A DNA stretch of 64,000 nt, from positions 574,714 through 638,713 of the forward strand of contig NZ_KE384554.1 in NCBI RefSeq assembly GCF_000426705.1. The letters run 5' to 3'. Every line of letters starts with the position of its first letter. Position 1 is the first letter of the stretch. The notes beneath the pieces are model-generated. The model saw nothing but the letters and a program-made list of their open reading frames with translations. It was not told the DNA's origin and made no database searches. Positions 54,935-63,821 of the stretch are shown one piece after another. This DNA is from Spirochaeta cellobiosiphila DSM 17781 (GTDB lineage Bacteria > Spirochaetota > Spirochaetia > DSM-17781). Both the position numbers and the translations under genes were made by a program.

Positions 54935-56980
54935 GTGGCAGCAATTCAACTAATTCTGTACATCATAGTGCTTGTTGTATCATTGATTAGTATGATTTCT
55001 TTCTATAGTGCAAAAAGTAAAAGTAAGAAAGTCTCAAAGGAAGTTATTAAAAATATTCAACCTCTTAGAAGCCTATCCCAGGAAGAAGCGGAGGCTGTAA
55101 ATAAAATATATCAGGTAAGCATACAAGCTGGTGTACCAGTCTATGCTATTCAGGGGGAATACTATTCTACCAGTTTAAGTGTTAATCACCAAAAATCTGA
55201 TGAAATACACACTATTGGTGGTGTTCATGTTCAAAAATTGAAGAACATAGAGAAAATGGTAGGAATAGATAATCATGCAGAAATTATCGAATTAGGTAAT
55301 AAAAAGGGAGCCCTTATCATTTCCTTAAATGAATCCTTTAATGTTGTAAAAGAAGAGTTACTTCAACAGGCACTCAATTCTACAGACTCCACCTATCGTG
55401 AGCAATCAACAGCATCAGATATTGAAGTTGGTCAGACTCGGGAACCTTCAGAGGAAGAAATCAAATGGCTTAACTCAGATTATCGGGTATTAGGTAATAT
55501 GTTAAGCATTGCTTTTCTATTTGCTTCTCTTCTAGTTCCAAACATTCAGATGGCTATGGGTCTTTTTGCAATAGGATTAATTTTATTTGCCCTTCTCATA
55601 ATTCCTGCGGCCTATAAATTATTCAATCATAAGAAATACTCCCAGAAATTAATCAGAGTACGAGGACCTCTTAATATTCAAGACAACTCTTATAGTATCA
55701 ATCGATTCTTACTCGAACTGCCCAAGCCCTGGAAAGAACATCTTCAAAAAGATCAAATCATCGAAGTAGAAGGCTTTCCAATGGATGTGTCTAAGGAACA
55801 ACTAAAAGTAGTGACTATAGATCAAATCCAACGAATCACAAGAAATGAAAAACTTCTCAAAAGTAATGACAAAAATAAGTATCTACTGTTTTCAATATTA
55901 GCAACTGTTATGTTATTATTGAGTATTCCCTTTACCAATGTCCCCTTTCAAGTAGAACAAATTAACAATTACCAAAGAACGAGATCACTACAAAGCAAGT
56001 TTGAAACCGTAGAAGAGTTGCAAAACTATGATATTCAAAAGGGACAAATGATTGAAATCTCTTCTTTGAAAACACTTCCTAATGTAGCTACACTTGTCAA
56101 TTTCAATTATGGGTATCCTGTTATGGATGAAAATAAAGTAAGAACCTATCCTGATTTCAATGTGATTAAAGAGGAATTAAGAAGAATAGAAGAACTTCAA
56201 GAAACATCTGACTTCTTAAATCTTTATTTGTTAACCATAACTGATGCAAGTGATTATTATTCTTTTCTTCTTACCCATTACAAAGAAAATACTGAGAACA
56301 GTATAGAGGACTATCTTCCTTACTATGAGACTAGTGAGAAATTCCAGATCATTAGAGATGTTGTACAAGTATTAAATACTTTGGATGATGATGCTACAGC
56401 CGATGATATATTAGTGTTTCCTGAAACCGGTTATCTTAAGAAATACTTTGAACACCATAGTTACTCAGATGTTCAAACAACAGTGGGAGATATGGTTGAT
56501 GAAATAACTTATCTACGCAGGGACTTTCTCGAAGAGCAAAGCGACTTAATAGACAAAGAAGTGAACGCTATCTATAATCAATATTTAGAGGATAATCAGA
56601 TTTTCTTCATTCGTAACACAACTCAAACACCCTTAAGATTTAATCTGGATTCAAGTGATTTATCTTTGTTTTATAAGTCCTCTTATTCCTTTGATTCTTC
56701 TGATACAATTCAAAAATACGATACCCTTCCTGGAATCAATAAGGTCAATAATTTTGTAGAAAAGTTGAAAACCTACCCTTCCTTAGATAATCTTGATTCT
56801 ACTATGGTTGTATCCATAGATAAAGAAAATGATCCTATCCAATGGATCAAGGTCGATCCCATAAGGAATTATGACAATATAAATGATTCAATGGTCAGAA
56901 TGTCATTGTATCTACTAATGCTTGTAGGCATCGTTTATTCCCTTGTTAAGTATGCTCTTATCAAAAAAGAAGGCATTTAG
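54935..56980 (+). CDS. IgaA-like multi-pass membrane protein
   Basis: A 681-residue protein with membrane segments at about 4-24, 186-201, 204-228, 315-332 and near 655-675. This layout and local text recall IgaA/UmoB of Enterobacteriaceae: an LSQEEAEAVNKI region after the first segment, a region rich in short strands ending ALIISLN, an IRVRGPLNI block after the paired segments, a large periplasmic loop, and a single C-terminal segment. IgaA restrains the Rcs envelope-stress relay; no Rcs genes are visible here. The match is from memory and remote. The start is a GTG behind AAGGAG. It is the only gene between two terminator-like hairpins. Confidence 0.55.
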   Translation: MAAIQLILYIIVLVVSLISMISFYSAKSKSKKVSKEVIKNIQPLRSLSQEEAEAVNKIYQVSIQAGVPVYAIQGEYYSTSLSVNHQKSDEIHTIGGVHVQKLKNIEKMVGIDNHAEIIELGNKKGALIISLNESFNVVKEELLQQALNSTDSTYREQSTASDIEVGQTREPSEEEIKWLNSDYRVLGNMLSIAFLFASLLVPNIQMAMGLFAIGLILFALLIIPAAYKLFNHKKYSQKLIRVRGPLNIQDNSYSINRFLLELPKPWKEHLQKDQIIEVEGFPMDVSKEQLKVVTIDQIQRITRNEKLLKSNDKNKYLLFSILATVMLLLSIPFTNVPFQVEQINNYQRTRSLQSKFETVEELQNYDIQKGQMIEISSLKTLPNVATLVNFNYGYPVMDENKVRTYPDFNVIKEELRRIEELQETSDFLNLYLLTITDASDYYSFLLTHYKENTENSIEDYLPYYETSEKFQIIRDVVQVLNTLDDDATADDILVFPETGYLKKYFEHHSYSDVQTTVGDMVDEITYLRRDFLEEQSDLIDKEVNAIYNQYLEDNQIFFIRNTTQTPLRFNLDSSDLSLFYKSSYSFDSSDTIQKYDTLPGINKVNNFVEKLKTYPSLDNLDSTMVVSIDKENDPIQWIKVDPIRNYDNINDSMVRMSLYLLMLVGIVYSLVKYALIKKEGI

Positions 56981-57010
56981 TCTGTCTTGTTATTACTCAA
57001 TACCCATGAT

Positions 57011-57033
57011 ACCCTCCCCATTATAGGGAGGGT
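57011..57033 (+). promoter_or_regulatory. Hairpin that encloses the nadE ribosome binding site
   Basis: ACCCTCCC (57011-57018) pairs perfectly with GGGAGGGT (57026-57033) across a 7-base loop. The right arm is the only Shine-Dalgarno of nadE, whose ATG is at 57037, and TTTT follows the stem. It may end the upstream transcript, restrain nadE translation, or both. Confidence 0.65.
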
Positions 57034-57036
57034 TTT

Positions 57037-58833
57037 ATGAAAGTCGCTTTAGCTCAGCTGGATGTAAAGGCCGGAGACCCAGAGCTCAATATTCAAAATA
57101 TGCTTAATATGATCGAAGAAGCCAAAGAAAACAATGCAGACATCATTGCTTTTCCTGAAATGTGTATTGGTGGCTACTTTGTGGGAGATAGCTGGCTAGA
57201 AGATCGCTGGTTACTGAAACTGGAAAAAGCTAATGAGATCATGGAAAAAGCTTCTTCTAATATCACCATTATCTATGGAAATATTGCAGTAGATTGGAAT
57301 AAGAGAGGTTTTGATGGTAGACCGGTCAAATACAATGCGGCCCATATTGTACACAACGGTCATAGACAATGGGAAGCTAAAACCTTATTACCAAATTACC
57401 GAATTTTTGATGATAAAAGATACTTTACTCCCCGCCCTGAAGGTGAGCGAACTCTATTTGATATAAAAGGTCAGAAAGGGGGAGTTGTCATATGTGAAGA
57501 CATGTGGTCAAATGATTATGACACCGATCCTGTTATCGAACTGTTAGAAGCAGGGGCTGACTTTATTGTAAATATTAGTGCTAGCCCCTGGACTTATGGA
57601 AAAAACAGTTCTCGAGATAAACAAATACAAATCCTTGAAAAGAAAGTAGGTAAATTAGCCCCCTTCTTCTACGTGAACAATGTGGGCGTACAGAACAATG
57701 GTAAGAACATTATTACCTTTGATGGAGACTCTTCTTTTTATCTGAATGGAAAGAAACAAGATCAATATTTATTGGAAGCATACCAAGAGGGAATCATTTA
57801 TATAGATAGTGAAGCCCCTCTTGAATATAAACAGAGTCCAACTCCTACTAAGATTGAACAAAAGTACAAAGCAATTATCAGAGGAATCCAGGGATTAGAT
57901 GAATTACTAGGGACATGGAATCCCAATTTTGTTATTGGTTTATCCGGTGGTGCTGATAGTTCCTTAGTGGCTGCTCTGATGGTACATGCTTTAGGCTCTG
58001 AACGTATCAAAGGTTATAATTTACCAAGTCGCTACAATTCAAATAAGACAAAGTCAGCCGCAGCAGAACTAGCCAGTCATTTGGGAATCAGTTGTGATAC
58101 CATTCCCATTGAAGCTATGGTGGAAGTCAATCGCCAGTTGCTTTTAACAAATACCACAGAATTAACACCACTAGTAGAGGAAAACATACAAGCAAAAATC
58201 AGGGGAACCTCCCTGCTCTCAAATTTGGCAGCCATTCATAATGGACTGATGACCAACAATGGGAATAAACTGGAAATGGCCCTAGGTTATGCCACCTTGT
58301 ATGGAGATGTAAATGGAGCAATAGCTCCTATTGGGGACTTAACGAAAGAAGAGGTTTTTGAGATGTGCCATTACATCAATAGAGATGGCATCATTATTCC
58401 GACGTCCCTACTTCCTGATGATAACTATGATTTTGTCATTCCCCCTTCTGCGGAACTTAAAGAGGATCAGAGAGATCCCATCAAGTTTGGCTATCATGAT
58501 TTGTTGATTGAAAAATTAATGGACTATAAAAAAGCCTCGCCAGAATTGATTATGACCTGGTATCAAGAGGGGAAAGACAGTTTTTGTAAACATCTTCAGA
58601 TGAATCCGAAATTTTATGAAATGTATAAATTGGGCAATCCAAATATATTTGTAAACGACCTAACCTGGTTTGTGCGAACTATGAGAACCAGTATATTCAA
58701 AAGAATACAGGCTCCTCCGATTATTCTATTATCTAAAACAGCTTTCGGTTATGATTTAAGAGAAAGTCAATTTCCTTGGAAGGAAACACAGGAGTTTAGA
58801 TCCCTTAAAAATCTGATCATAGGAGAAATCTGA
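57037..58833 (+). CDS. nadE: Glutamine-dependent NAD+ synthetase
   Basis: Amidates deamido-NAD with nitrogen from glutamine. The 598-residue fusion has an N-terminal nitrilase-type glutaminase with the Glu41-Lys115-Cys153 triad (FPEMC, AKTLLPN, VICEDMW) and a C-terminal synthetase with the pyrophosphatase P-loop SGGADSS at 303-309. It completes the NAD pathway with nadD at 14 kb. Its TGA stop overlaps the ATG of the patatin gene. Confidence 0.97.
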   Translation: MKVALAQLDVKAGDPELNIQNMLNMIEEAKENNADIIAFPEMCIGGYFVGDSWLEDRWLLKLEKANEIMEKASSNITIIYGNIAVDWNKRGFDGRPVKYNAAHIVHNGHRQWEAKTLLPNYRIFDDKRYFTPRPEGERTLFDIKGQKGGVVICEDMWSNDYDTDPVIELLEAGADFIVNISASPWTYGKNSSRDKQIQILEKKVGKLAPFFYVNNVGVQNNGKNIITFDGDSSFYLNGKKQDQYLLEAYQEGIIYIDSEAPLEYKQSPTPTKIEQKYKAIIRGIQGLDELLGTWNPNFVIGLSGGADSSLVAALMVHALGSERIKGYNLPSRYNSNKTKSAAAELASHLGISCDTIPIEAMVEVNRQLLLTNTTELTPLVEENIQAKIRGTSLLSNLAAIHNGLMTNNGNKLEMALGYATLYGDVNGAIAPIGDLTKEEVFEMCHYINRDGIIIPTSLLPDDNYDFVIPPSAELKEDQRDPIKFGYHDLLIEKLMDYKKASPELIMTWYQEGKDSFCKHLQMNPKFYEMYKLGNPNIFVNDLTWFVRTMRTSIFKRIQAPPIILLSKTAFGYDLRESQFPWKETQEFRSLKNLIIGEI

Positions 58834-60185
58834 TGGAATTATTTGGCCACAAAGAAGAACCTTACTGCCTTGTCCTCTCAGGAGGGGGGGCTAAAGGAAT
58901 TTATCATGTCGGCGCCTGGAAAGCTCTTCGGGAATTAAAGATTCCCTGTCATGCTTTTATTGGGAACTCTATTGGGGCTATTGTAGCCGCTTTTTTAGCT
59001 CAGGACCTACATGATGAAATCGACTTAGTGGGCCGAACCTTAACGATAGAGAATATCATGCAAATCCCTAGTGATCTTGTAGTGAACGGGAACCTAAAGA
59101 TTGACTCCCATAAATTAGAATCCTTTCATAACTTCACACAACACATCATGAAACGCAAAGGGGTAGACACAAGCCCTTTGCGTGAGCTCCTTACAAAATA
59201 CATAGATGAGGAAAAGGTCCGTAAGATTGGTCATGATTTTGGTGTAGTAACAGTCAACATATCAGAGTTAAAACCTCAAGAGATTTTCCTTGATGAAATG
59301 GAAAAGGGAACACTTATTGACTACATTTTGGCTAGTTCTGCCTTCCCTGGTTTTGATAGACCTCAAATACAGGGCAAGAGTTTTATTGATGGTGGTATAT
59401 TCGATAATATTCCCTATGCCCTAGCAAGGAAAAGAGGATATAAGAAGATTATTATCCTTGATATATCAGGTATTGGTGTCAATAGACGTCCTAATATACA
59501 AGGCTCTCAGACCGTTTATATTAAGAACAGTATGAACTTCCAGGGGACTTTTGACTTCAATAAGGATAGTATGAAGCGCTTTGGAGAGTTAGGTTATTTA
59601 GATACTCTTAAGGCATTCAACAAAATTCAGGGTCATAACTATTTCATTAGCCCCAATAAGGATGCAGAAAAGGAATTTATTAAAAATATAAGAACTCCTT
59701 CCGGACAGGATTTAGTGGCTAATCATCTAAAATTATATGGAAATAAAGAAGGAACACCATCTCTGGATGGTCTTAGACGCCTATTGCCATCGACTTTAAA
59801 TCGAACCAAGCAGTTCTATTATCTTATTCTTGACCAATGTGCCAATGCTTTTGGTTTAGAGAGAGTTCATTTATATTCCTATGCTGATCTCGAAGAAGCC
59901 TTAATAAACGAGCGTAAAAAACTTAATGACTCTGTTGATAGCTGGCTTAAAGGATTAGATCCTAAAGAGTTGAAAAAACTCACTACCAAATACACAAAGA
60001 AGACTATTAAGACTTTTACATCTATGGAATTCAAAGAACCTAATTACTTTTACTACCTTCTTGTGGAGAAGTTATTCAAAGGTGATATTCCCTCTTTTGT
60101 CAGACAGGGTATCATAAAACTTGCTCCGGAGATGGAGGCAGCTCACTTCTTTTTAGAGTATTCCAATACTTTTTTACAGAAATGA
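58833..60185 (+). CDS. Patatin-like phospholipase
   Basis: A 450-residue protein with an N-terminal patatin domain: oxyanion loop GGGAKG at 17-22, nucleophile Ser46 in GNSIG and catalytic Asp186 in DGG. The C-terminal 200 residues are helical with no family I recognise. No signal peptide is seen, so it probably acts on membrane lipids from inside. It is translationally coupled to nadE. Confidence 0.87.
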   Translation: MELFGHKEEPYCLVLSGGGAKGIYHVGAWKALRELKIPCHAFIGNSIGAIVAAFLAQDLHDEIDLVGRTLTIENIMQIPSDLVVNGNLKIDSHKLESFHNFTQHIMKRKGVDTSPLRELLTKYIDEEKVRKIGHDFGVVTVNISELKPQEIFLDEMEKGTLIDYILASSAFPGFDRPQIQGKSFIDGGIFDNIPYALARKRGYKKIIILDISGIGVNRRPNIQGSQTVYIKNSMNFQGTFDFNKDSMKRFGELGYLDTLKAFNKIQGHNYFISPNKDAEKEFIKNIRTPSGQDLVANHLKLYGNKEGTPSLDGLRRLLPSTLNRTKQFYYLILDQCANAFGLERVHLYSYADLEEALINERKKLNDSVDSWLKGLDPKELKKLTTKYTKKTIKTFTSMEFKEPNYFYYLLVEKLFKGDIPSFVRQGIIKLAPEMEAAHFFLEYSNTFLQK

Positions 60186-60224
60186 ATCTTGATTTAATAG
60201 CAGTCATAAATAAAGATAAATAGT

Positions 60225-60716
60225 ATGAGTGAAATAGAAACAGCCATTAATCAGTATTTAACCTTTCATTTAGATGAAGAAGTGTATGCCTTTCCTGTAA
60301 GCCAGGTACGTGAAGTACTAGGCCATCAAGCAATTCGTAAAATACCCCGTATGCCAGACTTCCTCACAGGTATAATTAATGTAAGAGACTCTGTAGTTCC
60401 TGTTGTAGATTTTCGAATCCACTTTGGATTCCCTCCTCATGAGACAACTTTGGATACTAGTATTATTGTGGTAGAACTTTATATGAATGATGCCTATACT
60501 GTACTGGGTATATTGGTAGATAGTGTAAATGAAGTTATCGAAATATTACCTAGTAATATAGAAGGATCAAAAAACTTCGGATTTAGAATGAGTGATACTT
60601 TTATAAAAGGTATTGGCAGATTGGATGATAAAGTCATTATTATAATAGATCTGATCAAATCTTTTCATTCAGAAGTGTCAATAGTACAGGAAATAACCAG
60701 TAATAATGAACAATAA
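60225..60716 (+). CDS. cheW: CheW-like chemotaxis coupling protein
   Basis: A 163-residue CheW domain (YLTFHLDEEVYAFPVSQVREV start; GIINVRDSVVPVVDFR; later GILVDSVNEVIEI, in part) that links receptors to CheA. It overlaps the next gene by 11 bases. No Shine-Dalgarno precedes the ATG. TTGATT (60189-60194) and TAAAGA (60211-60216) could start a near-leaderless message. Confidence 0.92.
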   Translation: MSEIETAINQYLTFHLDEEVYAFPVSQVREVLGHQAIRKIPRMPDFLTGIINVRDSVVPVVDFRIHFGFPPHETTLDTSIIVVELYMNDAYTVLGILVDSVNEVIEILPSNIEGSKNFGFRMSDTFIKGIGRLDDKVIIIIDLIKSFHSEVSIVQEITSNNEQ

Positions 60717-61155
60717 ATACATCATTAGTAAGTTTATCCAGAAGTCGGATGCCTACTATGAACTACATTGGACTGCACTTGAGGAAGCTGATAAATACAA
60801 GATTAATGCCCAAGTTCCTGCTATGTCAGGGATCTATGAACTTTACTACAAAGATGACGAAGGAAAACTTCAACTCTTAGATGTGGATATGGCTTATTAT
60901 GGGGGATTAAGAAATCGAATACGGGAGATCATCGATCCTGAATTAGAGATCGTAGATATTGAACGTCGTAAAATTCTTAGTGACTACCCTCTTTACTTTC
61001 GCTTCTCCTTATGTGATTATCTTGACGATATGAAAGACACACTCAGTGTCTATCTTGAAATCAGATTTCCCGATTGGGAGGGAGAAGAAGCTTCAGGTAG
61101 ATACCCTAATGTGTTTGTCAAAGAAATATCACCAGACCGAATATATGATAGCTAA
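60706..61155 (+). CDS. Unknown protein, possible degenerate GIY-YIG-like fold
   Basis: A 149-residue soluble protein. The segment [11 protein letters not shown]...[14 protein letters not shown] resembles the GIY ... YxG ... LRxR order of GIY-YIG nucleases, but I cannot identify the catalytic Glu, so nuclease activity is doubtful. It lies between cheW and a SEC-C protein, overlapping cheW by 11 bases, which suggests a shared transcript but not a shared role. Confidence 0.55.
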   Translation: MNNKYIISKFIQKSDAYYELHWTALEEADKYKINAQVPAMSGIYELYYKDDEGKLQLLDVDMAYYGGLRNRIREIIDPELEIVDIERRKILSDYPLYFRFSLCDYLDDMKDTLSVYLEIRFPDWEGEEASGRYPNVFVKEISPDRIYDS

Positions 61156-61166
61156 GGAGATTTTTA

Positions 61167-61652
61167 ATGGACAAATGCCCCTGTGGAAGTGGTAAAGACT
61201 ATAGTAAATGCTGTTCACCCTATTTAACTGGTGAGATGTTACCTCCTACGGCAGAGACATTAATGCGTGCTCGCTATACAGCTTATGTCAAACACAATAT
61301 TGACTTTATTGAAGATACCCATGGTTTAGATGAACGGGATCAACTGAGTGTAGAAGAAACGCGAAAGTGGGCTGAAGAATCTACCTGGCTGGGTTTGCAA
61401 ATTGTCAATGTTCAAAAAGGTTCTATTAATGATAAAGAAGGGGTTGTTGAGTTCATCGCTTCCTATGAACAGCAAGGAATCAAACATGACCACCATGAGA
61501 CAAGCCGTTTTATTAAGAAAGAAGGAAAATGGTACTTTAAAGAAGGGGAAGTAAAGCCTACAACTGTAATAAGAACAGGAGTAAAGGTAGGAAGAAATGA
61601 TCCCTGTCCCTGTGGTAGTGGAAAGAAATACAAAAAATGTTGTGGAATGTAA
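61167..61652 (+). CDS. YchJ-like protein with two SEC-C zinc motifs
   Basis: A 161-residue protein with SEC-C motifs at both ends ([13 protein letters not shown] at 4-16 and [13 protein letters not shown] at the C-terminus) enclosing a YchJ/UPF0225 NTF2-like domain ([19 protein letters not shown]...WLGLQIV). SEC-C motifs bind zinc and often dock to ribosome or Sec components; the function of YchJ is not settled. Confidence 0.88.
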   Translation: MDKCPCGSGKDYSKCCSPYLTGEMLPPTAETLMRARYTAYVKHNIDFIEDTHGLDERDQLSVEETRKWAEESTWLGLQIVNVQKGSINDKEGVVEFIASYEQQGIKHDHHETSRFIKKEGKWYFKEGEVKPTTVIRTGVKVGRNDPCPCGSGKKYKKCCGM

Positions 61653-61681
61653 TTATATAAGCAGATAAGGAATACAGTAGA

Positions 61682-62371
61682 TTGTTTAGGCCAGAGTATA
61701 TTATTAACATTGCCTATATACTTATGTTGGTAGCTCTGACCATAAGAACCATATTTACACTTCGTGTTATCTTGGTGACAGCTCAGAGCATTTTTATAAT
61801 CGTTGCCCTCATGACAGATAATATGATTCTACTATTCTGGAACTCCATTTTTATTATCATCAATAGTGTACAAATCATCATTATAATCATACAAAACAAA
61901 CCTGTTTCTATCCCTGAAGATGTGCAGGATATCTATGAATCAGTATTTGATTCTCTTAACAAGAGAGAATTTCTGTATTTTTGGCAAATGGGAAGTCTGG
62001 AGATAGAAAAGAAAAATACTCAACTCATCAAACAGGGGGATCATCAGCAAAAGCTTCTTCTGGTTATTGAGGGGGAAGCTTCTGTTAAGAATAACCACCG
62101 TATAGTGGCCAAACTCGGACGTGGTAATTTTGTCGCCGAGATGAGTTTTCTATCAGGGAATCCTGCTTCTGCTGATGTTATTGCTAAGACTGAATTAAGG
62201 TATGTCTATTGGGATCAGAATAACATTAACGCCCTTAAGCAATTAAATCCATCTCTTTATAATAAAATAAATAATACTTTAAGCTTGGATGTCGTTAATA
62301 AACTCAGGAAAACAAACCAGAATATGGCCTTAATTACAGAAGGGGCTCAGGAAACTCAACATAAAACGTAG
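61682..62371 (+). CDS. Membrane protein with cyclic-nucleotide-binding-like domain (Popeye-like)
   Basis: A 229-residue protein with three membrane segments in the first 75 residues followed by a CAP-like beta barrel (LLVIEGEASVKNNHRIVAKLG..., in part). The phosphate-cassette region reads NFVAEMSFLSGNPASADV: the Glu is kept, but the usual Arg that grips the cyclic phosphate is missing, so ligand binding may differ. The three-segment plus cNMP-domain layout is that of Popeye-domain proteins. The start is a TTG at 61682. Its 3' end overlaps the opposite-strand kinase gene by 38 bases. Confidence 0.65.
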   Translation: MFRPEYIINIAYILMLVALTIRTIFTLRVILVTAQSIFIIVALMTDNMILLFWNSIFIIINSVQIIIIIIQNKPVSIPEDVQDIYESVFDSLNKREFLYFWQMGSLEIEKKNTQLIKQGDHQQKLLLVIEGEASVKNNHRIVAKLGRGNFVAEMSFLSGNPASADVIAKTELRYVYWDQNNINALKQLNPSLYNKINNTLSLDVVNKLRKTNQNMALITEGAQETQHKT

Positions 62372-63773
62372 CCCCTTTGTCATCATTGTTATACGCCCCT
62401 ATCCTGCCATCATGTGCTGAAACTATCTTTTTAACAATGGCAAGTCCTAATCCAAAAGAACTTTCTCCCCCTGTAGGTTTTGCTGATAATCTTTGGAATT
62501 CCCCGAAAAGTTTTTTCATGTCCTCATCAGATAGTCCCGGACCACTATCACTAATAGATACTTTGATAGATTCAGATCGCTCTAAACTAACAGTAACCTC
62601 TCCTCCCCTGGTTGTATACTTAAGGGCATTACTGAGAAGATTATCTATTACTTGAACTATTCGTTGCCTGTCTAACTTTACAACAATATCGACACCTACA
62701 AGCTTAAGAAGAATTTCCTTCTTTTTTGCCTTCATATTAAAGAAACTAACACGTTCTTCTAGTAGCTCATATAAATTAAACTCAGATATCTTAATATCCA
62801 ATTGACCAGATTCAATCATAGACACATCAAGAAGATCATTAACTAAGGTCGTCATACTTTGACAGGCTTGATCAATATACCCTATTAATTCTTTATTGGT
62901 AGCGTCTATGCTCGTGTCCATTTTTATTATTTCCATACAGCCAGATATACTGGCAATAGGATTTCTAAGATCATGAGCCACAATACCAAGGATCTTATCC
63001 TTAAACTTACTAATATGTTGTAATTGACCATACGCCTTTATCATTTCAAGATTGGTTTTGACTCTTGCAAAAAATTCATCAGGGCTAAATGGTTTGTAGA
63101 GGAAGTCATTAGCTCCATGTTTTAAGAATCCGGCAGTAGTTATTTCTGTAGTGGATCTGGTAAAGCCAATGATGGCAATTTCATTCCTTGTAAAGTTTTC
63201 CCGAACTTTCTCTGTGAACTCAAAACCGTTCATACCGGGCATTTCATAATCAACAATGATCAATTTAATATTCTTGTTTTCTTTTAATATCTTAAGACCT
63301 TCAAAACCATCCTTAGCAGAAAAGGGAATAAAGTTAGCTCGTTTAAAGAGATCTATTGTGTACTCTCTGATACTAACAGAGTCATCTACGACGATGACAC
63401 CTATTTCTTTATTCTCATGAAGGGTAATAATTGATTCGACTAGTTTGTCCAGGGACTGGGGAGTGCGTTTGACAATATGGTCATATATTTTCATCTGGCT
63501 TATTTTATTATGTATATCTTCTGTGAAAGTAGAGCTAAAAACCAAAACAGGAATATTCTGTTCTTCAGCCATATCGAGACAGGAATCCCAATACTTATCT
63601 GGCCAATTCATGTTGGTAACAAAAGCGGTATACTGATAAGCCATTAAATACTCATAGGCCCCCTTATGGTCATGGGCGAAATGAGTATTCAAACCAACTT
63701 TCTCCATTTTTTCTTCTAACAGACCGGCAATCGATCGTGAGTCTTCAATGATTAGAACTTTTCCCTCAACCAT
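62334..63773 (-). CDS. Histidine kinase with two receiver domains, REC(degenerate)-REC-HisKA-HATPase
   Basis: The 479-residue soluble protein has a first receiver whose phosphorylation site is Asn54 (FVTNMNW) instead of Asp, so it is probably a non-phosphorylated docking domain. The second receiver is intact (Asp175 in IIVDYEMPG, Lys in YKPFS). The kinase part has His267 in VAHDLRNP and an ATPase domain with NALKYT, DSGPGLS and FGLGLAIV. The ATG at 63773 follows AGAGGA. Its output is unknown. Confidence 0.9.
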   Translation of the reverse strand: MVEGKVLIIEDSRSIAGLLEEKMEKVGLNTHFAHDHKGAYEYLMAYQYTAFVTNMNWPDKYWDSCLDMAEEQNIPVLVFSSTFTEDIHNKISQMKIYDHIVKRTPQSLDKLVESIITLHENKEIGVIVVDDSVSIREYTIDLFKRANFIPFSAKDGFEGLKILKENKNIKLIIVDYEMPGMNGFEFTEKVRENFTRNEIAIIGFTRSTTEITTAGFLKHGANDFLYKPFSPDEFFARVKTNLEMIKAYGQLQHISKFKDKILGIVAHDLRNPIASISGCMEIIKMDTSIDATNKELIGYIDQACQSMTTLVNDLLDVSMIESGQLDIKISEFNLYELLEERVSFFNMKAKKKEILLKLVGVDIVVKLDRQRIVQVIDNLLSNALKYTTRGGEVTVSLERSESIKVSISDSGPGLSDEDMKKLFGEFQRLSAKPTGGESSFGLGLAIVKKIVSAHDGRIGAYNNDDKGATFYVEFPEPLL

Positions 63774-63821
63774 TTCACATCCTCTAGGAGAAGTTTAGGA
63801 TATGAATAGTTAAAAATCAAA

